Assembly: GCA_964504025.1 (NCBI GenBank)
Contig: CAZDCO010000004.1
Span: 1 to 54,805 of the forward strand
Direction of reading: 5' to 3'
From: Scatosoma sp964504025
GTDB taxonomy: Bacteria; Bacillota; Clostridia; Christensenellales; Borkfalkiaceae
DNA length: 54,805 nt
The notes beneath the pieces are model-generated. The model worked only from the letters and a program-made list of their open reading frames with translations, did not search any database and was not told the origin of the DNA. Of the stretch, positions 1 to 6,998 are shown piece after piece (position 1 is the first letter of the stretch; every line of letters starts with the position of its first letter). The position numbers and the translations under genes were made by a program.

Positions 1-181
1 CTCTCGCACGGATCTCCGTGTTTACGCGAGCGATGTCTCTCTTGCAGGTTCTGATGGAAACGGGATTTTCAAGTTGACCGGAAGCCAAACGGAAACGAAG
101 GTTAAAAAGTTCGCTCTTGAGTTCAGCAAGCTTTGCAACCAATTCTTCACCGGTCATTTCTTTTACTTCTTTCGCTTTCAT
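1..181 (-). CDS. rpmC: 50S ribosomal protein L29 (partial, cut by window edge)
   Basis: Structural protein of the large subunit, near the peptide exit tunnel. The visible part starts MKAKEVKEMTGEELVAKLAE and continues with the family's ELFNLRFRLASGQLENP segment, so the identification is secure. About 60 codons are visible; the 3' end lies outside the window. Its ATG shares one base with the L16 stop codon (TAATG), so translation is probably coupled to L16. It is the last visible gene of the S10 operon. Confidence 0.95.
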   Translation of the reverse strand, partial: MKAKEVKEMTGEELVAKLAELKSELFNLRFRLASGQLENPVSIRTCKRDIARVNTEIRAR

Positions 182-630
182 TATTGTTCACCGCCTTCTG
201 CCGTTTCAGGCGCAGCCGCCACGGCTTCTTTCTTAACAAACTTGCACTTTACAGGCAACTTGTGCGCTGCAAGACGCATAGCTTCTCTTGCTACGTCTTC
301 GCTTACGCCTGCCATTTCGAACATTACGCGGCCGGGTTTAACGACAGCCACCCAATATTCTACCGAACCTTTACCGGAACCCATACGGGTTTCCGCAGGC
401 TTCTTGGTGATAGGCTTGTGAGGGAAAATGTCGATCCAAACCTTACCGCCACGCTTGATGAATCTCGTCATTGCGATACGAGCCGCTTCGATTTGATTCG
501 ATTTGATCCAGCCCAGCTCTTCGGATACGAGGCCGTATTCGCCGTATGCGATTACGTTACCCTTCGTAGCCTTACCCTTCATCGTACCACGATGTTGTCT
601 ACGTCTTTTTACTCTCTTAGGAATTAACAT
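181..630 (-). CDS. rplP: 50S ribosomal protein L16
   Basis: Large-subunit protein at the tRNA-binding face. The 149-residue product starts MLIPKRVKRRRQHRG and keeps family signatures such as GLVSEELGWIKSNQIEAAR and the basic segment KPAETRMGSGKG. It is slightly longer than the usual 137-144 residues because of an Ala/Glu-rich C-terminal tail. It sits between S3 and L29 as in nearly all bacteria, with one-base TAATG overlaps at both ends, which suggests tightly coupled translation. Confidence 0.97.
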   Translation of the reverse strand: MLIPKRVKRRRQHRGTMKGKATKGNVIAYGEYGLVSEELGWIKSNQIEAARIAMTRFIKRGGKVWIDIFPHKPITKKPAETRMGSGKGSVEYWVAVVKPGRVMFEMAGVSEDVAREAMRLAAHKLPVKCKFVKKEAVAAAPETAEGGEQ

Positions 631-1295
631 TACTGTTCGCCTCCTTCTACGGCTTTCTTGGCGGTCTTAATAACTTCGCCCTTGTAAATCCAGCACTTTA
701 CGCCGATCGTACCGAACGTCGTGTGCGCTTCTGCAAAACCGTAATCGATATCCGCGCGCAACGTTTGAAGGGGAATAGAACCTTCGTGGTAGCTTTCGCT
801 TCTCGCGATTTCCGCGCCGTCCAAACGACCGCTAACCATCATCTTGATTCCCTTAACGCCCGCTCTCATGGAACGACCGATCGCTTGCTTCATGCAACGT
901 CTGAAAGACATACGCTTTTCAAGTTGCGCTGCAACGCCTTCCGCTACGAGTTGTGCGTCGCAGTCAGGTCTCTTCACTTCCGTGATGTTGATGCTGATCG
1001 CTTTGCCGTTCGTAAGCTTCGCAAGATCTTTCTTGATAACTTCGATTTCCGCGCCGCCCTTACCGATGATTACGCCGGGACGTGCCGTGTAGATCGTTAC
1101 GACGATTCTCGCAGCCGCTCTTTCGATCAAGATCTTGCTGACTGCCGCCGCGTAGTACTTCTTCTTAAGGAAGGTACGAATTACGTTATCTTCTTTGAGG
1201 AATTTGGAGAATTCTTTTTTGTCTGCATACCAAGTGGTATTCCAATCAGCGATAACGCCGACTCTCAAACCGTGAGGATTAACTTTCTGTCCCAT
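630..1295 (-). CDS. rpsC: 30S ribosomal protein S3
   Basis: Small-subunit head protein at the mRNA entry site. The 221-residue product starts MGQKVNPHGLRVGVI, the family N-terminus. The KH domain is visible around residues 60-90 with its GxxG loop in GVIIGKGGAEIE. The C-terminal half carries the usual SFRRCMKQAIGRSMR segment. Its ATG lies one base after the L22 stop and its own stop overlaps the L16 start. The long plus-strand frame over this stretch is antisense noise. Confidence 0.97.
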   Translation of the reverse strand: MGQKVNPHGLRVGVIADWNTTWYADKKEFSKFLKEDNVIRTFLKKKYYAAAVSKILIERAAARIVVTIYTARPGVIIGKGGAEIEVIKKDLAKLTNGKAISINITEVKRPDCDAQLVAEGVAAQLEKRMSFRRCMKQAIGRSMRAGVKGIKMMVSGRLDGAEIARSESYHEGSIPLQTLRADIDYGFAEAHTTFGTIGVKCWIYKGEVIKTAKKAVEGGEQ

Positions 1296-1296
1296 G

Positions 1297-1698
1297 TTAT
1301 ACTTCTCCTTCCAACTTCTTAACGTCCAAAATTACGGTGATGTGGCTCGTTCTCTTCAAGATCGCGTGCCCTCTGCCCTTCGATACGGGTTGCATTCTCT
1401 TCAACATTTGACCGCCGTCCGCGAAACATTCCGCAACGTAGAGGTCAGCTCTGTCCATACCCATATTGTGCTCTGCGTTAGCCGCAGCGGACATCAACAC
1501 CTTCTTCACTGCAAGTGCGCTCCCGTTTACGCTGTAATCAAGGATTGCCTTTGCTTCTTTATAGCTCTTTCCACGAATCAAAGCGAGAACGGTTCTCACC
1601 TTGTAAGGGGAAACTCTGATATATTTAGCGACTGCGTAAGGGCGCTTTTCTCTCTTTTCCGCAACCCTTTCCGTCTTCTTCTTCATATTCGTTGCCAT
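1297..1698 (-). CDS. rplV: 50S ribosomal protein L22
   Basis: Large-subunit protein whose hairpin loop lines the exit tunnel. The 133-residue product has a Lys-rich N-terminal extension of about 20 residues. The family core follows: AKYIRVSPYKVRTVLALIRG and, near the C-terminus, PVSKGRGHAILKRTSHITV, which is the tunnel loop. It lies between S19 and S3 in conserved order. The extension makes it about 20 residues longer than the typical 110-115. Confidence 0.96.
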   Translation of the reverse strand: MATNMKKKTERVAEKREKRPYAVAKYIRVSPYKVRTVLALIRGKSYKEAKAILDYSVNGSALAVKKVLMSAAANAEHNMGMDRADLYVAECFADGGQMLKRMQPVSKGRGHAILKRTSHITVILDVKKLEGEV

Positions 1699-1710
1699 TA
1701 TCTATTCTCC

Positions 1711-1989
1711 TTATTTACCCGGGGTAGTCGTCTTTGCGGTGTGACCGTGGAACGTTCTGGTGGGTGCAAACTCACCGAGTTTGTGACCGATCATATCTTC
1801 CGTCACGTATACGGGCACGTGTTTTCTACCGTCGTATACCGCAATGGTATGTCCAACGAAATCGGGGAAAATCGTAGATGCTCTCGACCAAGTTTTGAGT
1901 ACCTTTTTCTCGTTCGATTCGTTCATTGCCTGAATTCTGCTCAAAAGCTTCGCTTCGACGTAAGGTCCTTTCTTTACGCTTCTCGACAT
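1711..1989 (-). CDS. rpsS: 30S ribosomal protein S19
   Basis: Small-subunit head protein near the A-site finger. The 92-residue product starts MSRSVKKGPYVEAKLL and contains TWSRASTIFPDFVGHTIAVY, both diagnostic, and ends in the usual TRTFHGHTAKTTTPGK basic tail. Length is normal. It lies between L2 and L22. A ribosome-binding site (GGAGGATTT on the coding strand) precedes the ATG. Confidence 0.97.
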   Translation of the reverse strand: MSRSVKKGPYVEAKLLSRIQAMNESNEKKVLKTWSRASTIFPDFVGHTIAVYDGRKHVPVYVTEDMIGHKLGEFAPTRTFHGHTAKTTTPGK

Positions 1990-2006
1990 TTTTCTAAATC
2001 CTCCGA

Positions 2007-2837
2007 TTAGTTAATTCTCTTGAGAATGAACTTGTTGGTTGCATTCTTCTTCTTTCTCGTCTTGTAACCGAGTGCCGGCTTGCCCCAAGGGGTCAACGGG
2101 CCTGCGTGACCGATAGGCGACTTACCTTCACCACCACCGTGAGGGTGATCTACGGGGTTCATAACCGAACCTCTAACTTCCGGTCTCAAACCGAGATATC
2201 TTGCTTTACCTGCTTTACCAAGGGAAACGAGTTCGTGGTCTACGTTGCCGACTTGACCGATCGTCGCACGGCACTTCAAGAGGACGTATCTCATTTCGCC
2301 ACTCGGCATTCTGATCGTCGCATACTTGCCTTCCACAGCCATGATTTGTGCGGAAATACCGGCGCTTCTTGCAATCTGACCGCCCTTGCCGGGGGTAAGC
2401 TCGATGTTGTGTACCATCGTACCTACGGGAATATTTTCAAGGGGCAACGCGTTGCCGACTTTGATATCCGCCTTAGGTCCGCTCACAACCTTGTCGCCTA
2501 CGTTCAAACCGACGGGAGCAAGGATATAGCTCTTTACGCCGTCAGCGTATACGAGGAGCGCGATGTGCGCGCTACGGTTGGGATCGTACTGAATGCTTTG
2601 TACGGTTGCGGGAATATCGTCTTTCGTTCTCTTGAAATCGATCACACGATACTTTCTACGGTTGCCGCCACCGATGTGTCTGGTGGTAATTCTACCCAGG
2701 TTGTTTCTACCGCCGCTATGACGTTGATCGTGCATCAACGAACGTTCGGGCTTAGCACCGGGCGTTAAATCGTCGTTGGTAAGGACGGTTACGAAACGGC
2801 GTCCAGCCGACGTAGGTTTATACGTTTTAATAGCCAT
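2007..2837 (-). CDS. rplB: 50S ribosomal protein L2
   Basis: Large-subunit protein needed for subunit association and peptidyl-transferase activity. The 276-residue product starts MAIKTYKPTSAGRRFVTV and keeps the C-terminal NPVDHPHGGGEG motif with the conserved histidine region near residue 230. It ends in the basic YKTRKKKNATNKFILKR tail. Length is standard. It follows L23 and precedes S19 in the S10 operon. No oddity is seen. Confidence 0.98.
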   Translation of the reverse strand: MAIKTYKPTSAGRRFVTVLTNDDLTPGAKPERSLMHDQRHSGGRNNLGRITTRHIGGGNRRKYRVIDFKRTKDDIPATVQSIQYDPNRSAHIALLVYADGVKSYILAPVGLNVGDKVVSGPKADIKVGNALPLENIPVGTMVHNIELTPGKGGQIARSAGISAQIMAVEGKYATIRMPSGEMRYVLLKCRATIGQVGNVDHELVSLGKAGKARYLGLRPEVRGSVMNPVDHPHGGGEGKSPIGHAGPLTPWGKPALGYKTRKKKNATNKFILKRIN

Positions 2838-2854
2838 TTTCTATTTCCTCCTGA

Positions 2855-3145
2855 TTAAGACAACGACTCGAAGAATTCGATAGCCTTGCTATCTTCTTTC
2901 AAAGTTACGATTGCTTTCTTTCTATCGGGCGTGTAGCCTTCGTGTCTACCCATTCTCTTCAACTTGCCCTTGCAGGTAACGGTGTTCACTTTCGCAACTT
3001 GTACGCCGAAAAGCTTTTCAACCGCCAACTTGATTTGAATTTTGTTTGCGTCCTTCTTTACGTAGAAGGTGTATTTCTTCGACGCGATACCGTCGTAGCC
3101 CTTTTCCGTGAGTACGGGCTTCAAAATGATGTCTTCAGCAAACAT
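2855..3145 (-). CDS. rplW: 50S ribosomal protein L23
   Basis: Exit-site protein that docks trigger factor and SRP. The 96-residue product has the family motifs ILKPVLTEKGYDGIASKKYTF and, later, VNTVTCKGKLKRMGRHEGY. Its start codon shares one base with the L4 stop codon (TAATG at 3145), so translation is probably coupled to L4. Length is normal. Confidence 0.97.
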   Translation of the reverse strand: MFAEDIILKPVLTEKGYDGIASKKYTFYVKKDANKIQIKLAVEKLFGVQVAKVNTVTCKGKLKRMGRHEGYTPDRKKAIVTLKEDSKAIEFFESLS

Positions 3146-3768
3146 TACGCGTTGACCTCCTGAAATTTCTCAACAGCAGCCTTCGTCATAACCACTTTGT
3201 TGTTAGCTACGACTTCGTAGGTGCTCAATTGTGCGAGGGGCAACGTTGCCAGCTTGGGAAGGTTAGCCGCCGCACGGATTACGTTCACGTCGTTGTTATC
3301 CATAACGACGATCGCCGTTTTGTTCAAGCCGAGCGCCTTTGCAAACGCCGCCATTTCCTTCGTCTTGGGTGCGGTTACTTTCAATTCGTCTACAACGATA
3401 AATTCGCCGTCAGCCACTTTCTTGGAAAGCGCGGATAAAAGCGCAGCCTTCTTCGCCTTTTCATTCATCTTCTTGGAGAAGTCGCGAGACTTGGGTGCGA
3501 ACACTACGCCGCCCTTGATCCATTGCGGAGCACGGATAGAGCCTTGACGAGCACGACCGGTGCCTTTTTGTCTCCAAGGTTTGATACCGCCGCCGCGAAC
3601 TTCCGTTCTCGTCAAGGTCGATTTCGTACCTTGTCTTTCGTTCGCAAGACGGGTTACGACCGCTTGATGAATTAAAGATTCCTTAAATTCGACGCCGAAT
3701 ACGTTGTCGTTAAGCTCGATTTCGCCTACTTCCGCGCCGCTCATATTCAATACTTTCATGGTTGCCAT
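3145..3768 (-). CDS. rplD: 50S ribosomal protein L4
   Basis: Large-subunit tunnel protein. In gamma-proteobacteria it also represses its own operon by binding the S10 leader. The 207-residue product contains the tunnel-loop signature TRTEVRGGGIKPWRQKGTGR followed by ARQGSIRAPQWIKGG. Length and position (after L3, before L23) are standard. Whether this L4 acts on the structured leader upstream of S10 cannot be told from sequence. Confidence 0.97.
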   Translation of the reverse strand: MATMKVLNMSGAEVGEIELNDNVFGVEFKESLIHQAVVTRLANERQGTKSTLTRTEVRGGGIKPWRQKGTGRARQGSIRAPQWIKGGVVFAPKSRDFSKKMNEKAKKAALLSALSKKVADGEFIVVDELKVTAPKTKEMAAFAKALGLNKTAIVVMDNNDVNVIRAAANLPKLATLPLAQLSTYEVVANNKVVMTKAAVEKFQEVNA

Positions 3769-3783
3769 TTTGCGTTACCCTCC

Positions 3784-4419
3784 TTACTTGCTCTTCACGC
3801 TATCCGAAATGGTAACGATGCTACCTTTAGGACCGGGAATTGCGCCTTTGATGAGAATTGCGTTTCTATCTAAGTCCACTTTGACAACTTCAAGATTTTG
3901 AATGGTTACGTTCTCCACACCGTATTGACCGGCGAGGTGCTTATTCTTGAATACTCTCGAAGGGGAGCTGATAGAACCCATAGAACCGGGCTCTCTGTGT
4001 ACGGGGCCGGTACCGTGCGTCATCTTCAATCTTTGTTGATTCCATCTCTTGATAACACCGGTGAAACCGTGACCTTTCGTCACGCCCGAAACGTCTACCT
4101 TGTCGCCTGCCGCGAACACGTCTGCTTTCAGCTCCGCGCCCACCGCATACGTTTCAGCGTTCGCCACACGGATTTCTTTCAAAACCTTGTGGGGCTTCAC
4201 GCCTGCTTTCTTAAACTGACCAAGCTCAGGCTTCGTGAGAGCCTTTTCGCTCGTTTCGATAAAGCCCAGCTTCAACGCGGCGTAACCGTCGTTTTCCACC
4301 GTCTTTACTTGCACTACGGGGCAGGGACCTGCCTCTACTACCGTGACGGGAATCAACTTACCGTCCTCTGCGAAAAGTTGCGTCATGCCAACTTTGCGTC
4401 CGATGATTGCTTTATTCAT
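3784..4419 (-). CDS. rplC: 50S ribosomal protein L3
   Basis: Early assembly protein near the peptidyl-transferase centre. The 211-residue product starts MNKAIIGRKVGMTQLFAEDG and contains the family signature KGHGFTGVIKRWNQQRLKMT, then GSMGSISSPSRVFKNKHLAG. Length is standard. It is separated from S10 by 77 bases, the longest gap in this part of the operon. That gap holds a small AATAC/GTATT stem-loop around 4462-4480 and an AAGGAG ribosome-binding site. Confidence 0.97.
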   Translation of the reverse strand: MNKAIIGRKVGMTQLFAEDGKLIPVTVVEAGPCPVVQVKTVENDGYAALKLGFIETSEKALTKPELGQFKKAGVKPHKVLKEIRVANAETYAVGAELKADVFAAGDKVDVSGVTKGHGFTGVIKRWNQQRLKMTHGTGPVHREPGSMGSISSPSRVFKNKHLAGQYGVENVTIQNLEVVKVDLDRNAILIKGAIPGPKGSIVTISDSVKSK

Positions 4420-4496
4420 TGATAAAGTTCACTCCTTAAAATTTTATTTATTCTCGAATACCTTAAAAAGTATTTCTCGGCTAAATGGGGATAAGC

Positions 4497-4796
4497 TTAG
4501 AGCTTAATTTTGATATCTACGCCTGCGGGCAAGTGGATCGAATCCAAAAGCTTCGCGTTGGGCGAGTAGATGTCGATGATTCTCTTATACGTTCTCATTT
4601 CGAATTGTTCGCGAGAATCTTTATACTTGTGGGGGGAACGAAGGATCGTTACAATCTCTCTTTCCGTAGGAAGGGGAATAGGACCGGAGATCTTTGCTCC
4701 GCTCTTCTTCATCGTTTCAACGATACGGCTCGCTGCTTCGTCTACAAGCTCGTGATCGTATGCCGCTAACTTAATTCTGATTTTCTGTACTGCCAT
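4497..4796 (-). CDS. rpsJ: 30S ribosomal protein S10
   Basis: Small-subunit protein that also serves as NusE in transcription antitermination complexes. The 99-residue product is MAVQKIRIKLAAYDHELVDE onward, with the signature GPIPLPTEREIVTILRSPHK. It is the first gene of the operon. AAGGAG lies 7-8 bases before the ATG. Length is typical. Confidence 0.97.
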   Translation of the reverse strand: MAVQKIRIKLAAYDHELVDEAASRIVETMKKSGAKISGPIPLPTEREIVTILRSPHKYKDSREQFEMRTYKRIIDIYSPNAKLLDSIHLPAGVDIKIKL

Positions 4797-4859
4797 TTGT
4801 GTTACTCCTTTTTGTTTATACTAACGTTTTATTTACCGTGTCAACTCATCCGTGTGTAT

Positions 4860-4920
4860 CGAGGCGTTCCGCAAAATAAAAACTCTCGTGGTTTACCGAG
4901 CGTTCTTACGCAAAGCCTCG
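4860..4920 (-). promoter_or_regulatory. Structured S10-operon leader with attenuator-like hairpin
   Basis: In the roughly 240-nt leader between promoter and S10, an outer stem CGAGGC/GCCTCG (4915-4920 with 4860-4865) encloses a GCGT/ACGC hairpin and a CTCG/CGAG hairpin (4885-4900). The latter is followed on the transcript by a U-rich stretch (TTTTTATTTT, 4873-4882). This resembles a weak intrinsic terminator that could act as an attenuator. Function is inferred; no named ribosomal-leader family was recognised. No gene is seen in 4797-5277 apart from these signals. Confidence 0.45.
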
Positions 4921-5044
4921 GTTAGTCGCAGGAATCGAGTTCCCACTTTTGTCAACGGAAATTATCTGTTCGGGCGGCTTCTTGCCTGAAATTTCAGTAA
5001 CTTCCCGTATCAACCCATACACCGCATATTTACACAGCTTATCA

Positions 5045-5073
5045 ATAATAACAAATTTGCAAGCGTAAGTCAA
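5045..5073 (-). promoter_or_regulatory. SigA-type promoter of the S10 operon
   Basis: On the minus strand TTGACT (5068-5073) and TATTAT (5045-5050) are separated by exactly 17 bases, each one mismatch from consensus. It lies in an AT-rich stretch about 250 bases before S10. Transcription would begin near 5038. Confidence 0.75.
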
Positions 5074-5176
5074 GCGTTTGAACATATTTTTTGAAAATTT
5101 TTTTACTTTTTTTCAAAAAAGCGAATATTCTTCCTTTTCGTGCTTTTTTCTACCCCTTTCGCGTACATTATTATAT

Positions 5177-5204
5177 TATACGCGTGCGCGCACGCGCGCG
5201 TATA
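5177..5204. other. Alternating purine-pyrimidine tract (possible Z-DNA)
   Basis: Twenty-eight bases alternate strictly between pyrimidine and purine, mostly CG steps with short TATA ends. The tract lies between the lipoprotein terminator and the S10 promoter. Such tracts can adopt left-handed DNA under negative supercoiling; that it does so here is inference. Confidence 0.5.
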
Positions 5205-5211
5205 GCGGCGT

Positions 5212-5250
5212 AAAAAACGCCCCTCGGAAGCCAATTCGCTTCCGAGGGGC
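5212..5250 (-). terminator. Intrinsic terminator after the RsgI-like lipoprotein gene
   Basis: A perfect 12-bp stem (CCCCTCGGAAGC with GCTTCCGAGGGG, 5221-5250) with a six-base loop is followed on the minus strand by CG and six T. It ends the gene that stops at 5278 and insulates the S10 promoter. Confidence 0.92.
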
Positions 5251-5277
5251 TTGGATATAGCACTTTCGTTTCCGCCT

Positions 5278-6783
5278 TTACGCTTGCGTTTTCGCGTTCA
5301 AAAGCGCGTCCTTTTTATCTTGCAAATATTTGCGAGCGGCTTGTTCCGCCTCGTCGATTGCGTTATCCATTTTATTCTTCGCCAACGCGCAAGTTTGCAC
5401 CGCGGCTTCTTTCTTTGTCGCCAAATCTTCCCGTTGCGCGTCCGTCATTTGCCCTTCCATTTCCGTCAACACGCCGTTCGCCTTCGTCCGCAACGTCTTG
5501 GCGTACGTTTGCAATTCTTCCGCCGACAACGTACCGTTTGTCAACGCCGCGCGTACGTCCGCCGCCAACTGATTAAAGTCGGCAATCGCCGTTTGCAACG
5601 TTTGCGGCAGGAGAGCCAACGTCGTCCCCGTAAACGCCCCCACGCATGCTTCCGCAACCGCGATCAAACTTTCGATCTCCTTCTCACGCTCGGCTACGAC
5701 TTCTTTCAATTTCGCTTCGATTGCACTTTCCGCTTGGTCGAGTGCCGTAGACAGCTCGTTCTTCATCGCCGTGAGTTGCTCTCCGGCAGGCGTATTTTTG
5801 AACAGTACGTCCGCGTACGCTTCCACGCTCGTTACGGTGATTTTGCCGTCGCTATTGGCAAGTTTCGCACGGTTTTCCGCCGTATCTTCCATATCAAACG
5901 CGTCCAGCACCGCCTTGATTTGCGCTTCCGGGAGTTCGTAATTACTTACCTTTTGTTTCAACAGCAAGCCCGTTGCGATCACGTCGAATCCGCACGCGCT
6001 CGTTTGATACATCATATACGAAGCCGCGTACGGCGCGAGTTTCGTATCGGTAGCATACGTCATATACGCCGCCACTTGCGCAGCCGTAACCGCCTTTTCG
6101 TATACCGCGCGCGCCGCCCGTCTTGCGTCCTCAAACGCTTCCGTCGCAAAGGCGTCCGCCTGTTCGTGCGCTTTGGAGATATACGCCACCAAAGCTTCGT
6201 CGTCCAACTTCACCGCCGCTTCCAGCGTAATTTCACCCGTTTCCGAAGCGGATACCGCCAAACGGAAGTCCGCAATCGTCATCGACTGTATCGCCGCGTC
6301 GTCGGGGTGTTCCTTCTTGAATTGCTCGAAATCGCGCACGAGAGAGAACGCACCCTCCGCGTCCGTCGTTACCGACAAACCGAGTCCGCTCGCCGTCGCC
6401 GTGATTTTCGCGTTGATTTTCGATTGCAACTTTTCGGCGTTCTTACCCGACACCGAAGTGTTGACGACTTTGTTGTCTTCACTCAAAAAGCCGTATTCCA
6501 CGGCAAGATCGGTGATTTTCGCCACCGCCTTTTCCACGTCCTCGCCGACGATTCCGCTTACGATATTGCCGTTATCGTACAGCAACACTTTACCGTCTTC
6601 GTTCTCGCCGTATACGCTGACGACTTTATTCTTCCCGTCCACCGTCAATTCCACGGACGGATTGACGTCCAAACTGACGAACGTAGCCGCCTTTCCCTCG
6701 TCGCCTTCGCCGCAGCCTACCGCCGAAAAAGCGAATACCGCCGCACACAACACGCCGAGCGTTTTACTCCAAAATTTCTTCAT
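5278..6783 (-). CDS. Lipoprotein with RsgI-like extracytoplasmic domain
   Basis: The 501-residue product has a lipoprotein signal peptide ending FSAVGC at about residue 24, so it should be tethered outside the membrane. Immediately after comes FVSLDVNPSVELTVDGKNKV and then SVYGENEDGK. These match the extracytoplasmic middle domain of RsgI-type anti-sigma-I factors, including the Asn-Pro pair where RsgI proteins are known to self-cleave. The cytoplasmic anti-sigma domain and transmembrane helix of RsgI are missing, and no sigI gene is nearby. Residues beyond about 170 are Ala/Glu/Lys-rich and probably helical or coiled-coil. It is a single gene with its own promoter and terminator. Domain call by eye; role unknown. 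Confidence 0.75.
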   Translation of the reverse strand: MKKFWSKTLGVLCAAVFAFSAVGCGEGDEGKAATFVSLDVNPSVELTVDGKNKVVSVYGENEDGKVLLYDNGNIVSGIVGEDVEKAVAKITDLAVEYGFLSEDNKVVNTSVSGKNAEKLQSKINAKITATASGLGLSVTTDAEGAFSLVRDFEQFKKEHPDDAAIQSMTIADFRLAVSASETGEITLEAAVKLDDEALVAYISKAHEQADAFATEAFEDARRAARAVYEKAVTAAQVAAYMTYATDTKLAPYAASYMMYQTSACGFDVIATGLLLKQKVSNYELPEAQIKAVLDAFDMEDTAENRAKLANSDGKITVTSVEAYADVLFKNTPAGEQLTAMKNELSTALDQAESAIEAKLKEVVAEREKEIESLIAVAEACVGAFTGTTLALLPQTLQTAIADFNQLAADVRAALTNGTLSAEELQTYAKTLRTKANGVLTEMEGQMTDAQREDLATKKEAAVQTCALAKNKMDNAIDEAEQAARKYLQDKKDALLNAKTQA

Positions 6784-6814
6784 GTTTTCGTCCTCCTACA
6801 ATAATATAATATTA

Positions 6815-6842
6815 CTTATAAAACGATTAGGGCAACGAGCAA
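6815..6842 (-). promoter_or_regulatory. Possible promoter of the RsgI-like lipoprotein gene
   Basis: TTGCTC (6837-6842) and TATAAG (6815-6820) on the minus strand with a 16-base spacer, about 30 bases before the ATG, which has AGGAGG upstream. Other -10-like TA-rich hexamers overlap, so the exact box is uncertain. Confidence 0.4.
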
Positions 6843-6902
6843 GTTATCCTCACTCGCCAAGCCCATTATAACATACATTTTTACAAATGTCAATACTTTT
6901 AT

Positions 6903-6943
6903 AAAAAAATCTCCCGAATATGCACAATCCGAGAGATTTTGTA
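6903..6943 (-). terminator. Intrinsic terminator after typA
   Basis: On the minus strand AATCTC...GAGATT forms an imperfect stem extended by CG pairs, followed by seven T. It lies between the typA stop (6999) and the lipoprotein promoter. T-rich DNA also follows on the plus strand. Confidence 0.7.
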
Positions 6944-6998
6944 TATATTTTTTTCGTAATCGCCGCGTTTTTACAAAACGGGCATACCGTGTACGCGA

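Noticed and set aside
5251..6804. 517-codon plus-strand open frame opposite the RsgI-like lipoprotein gene
   Set aside because: Arg/His/Phe-rich mirror of the minus-strand gene with no ribosome-binding site or domain; the minus frame has signal peptide, promoter and terminator.
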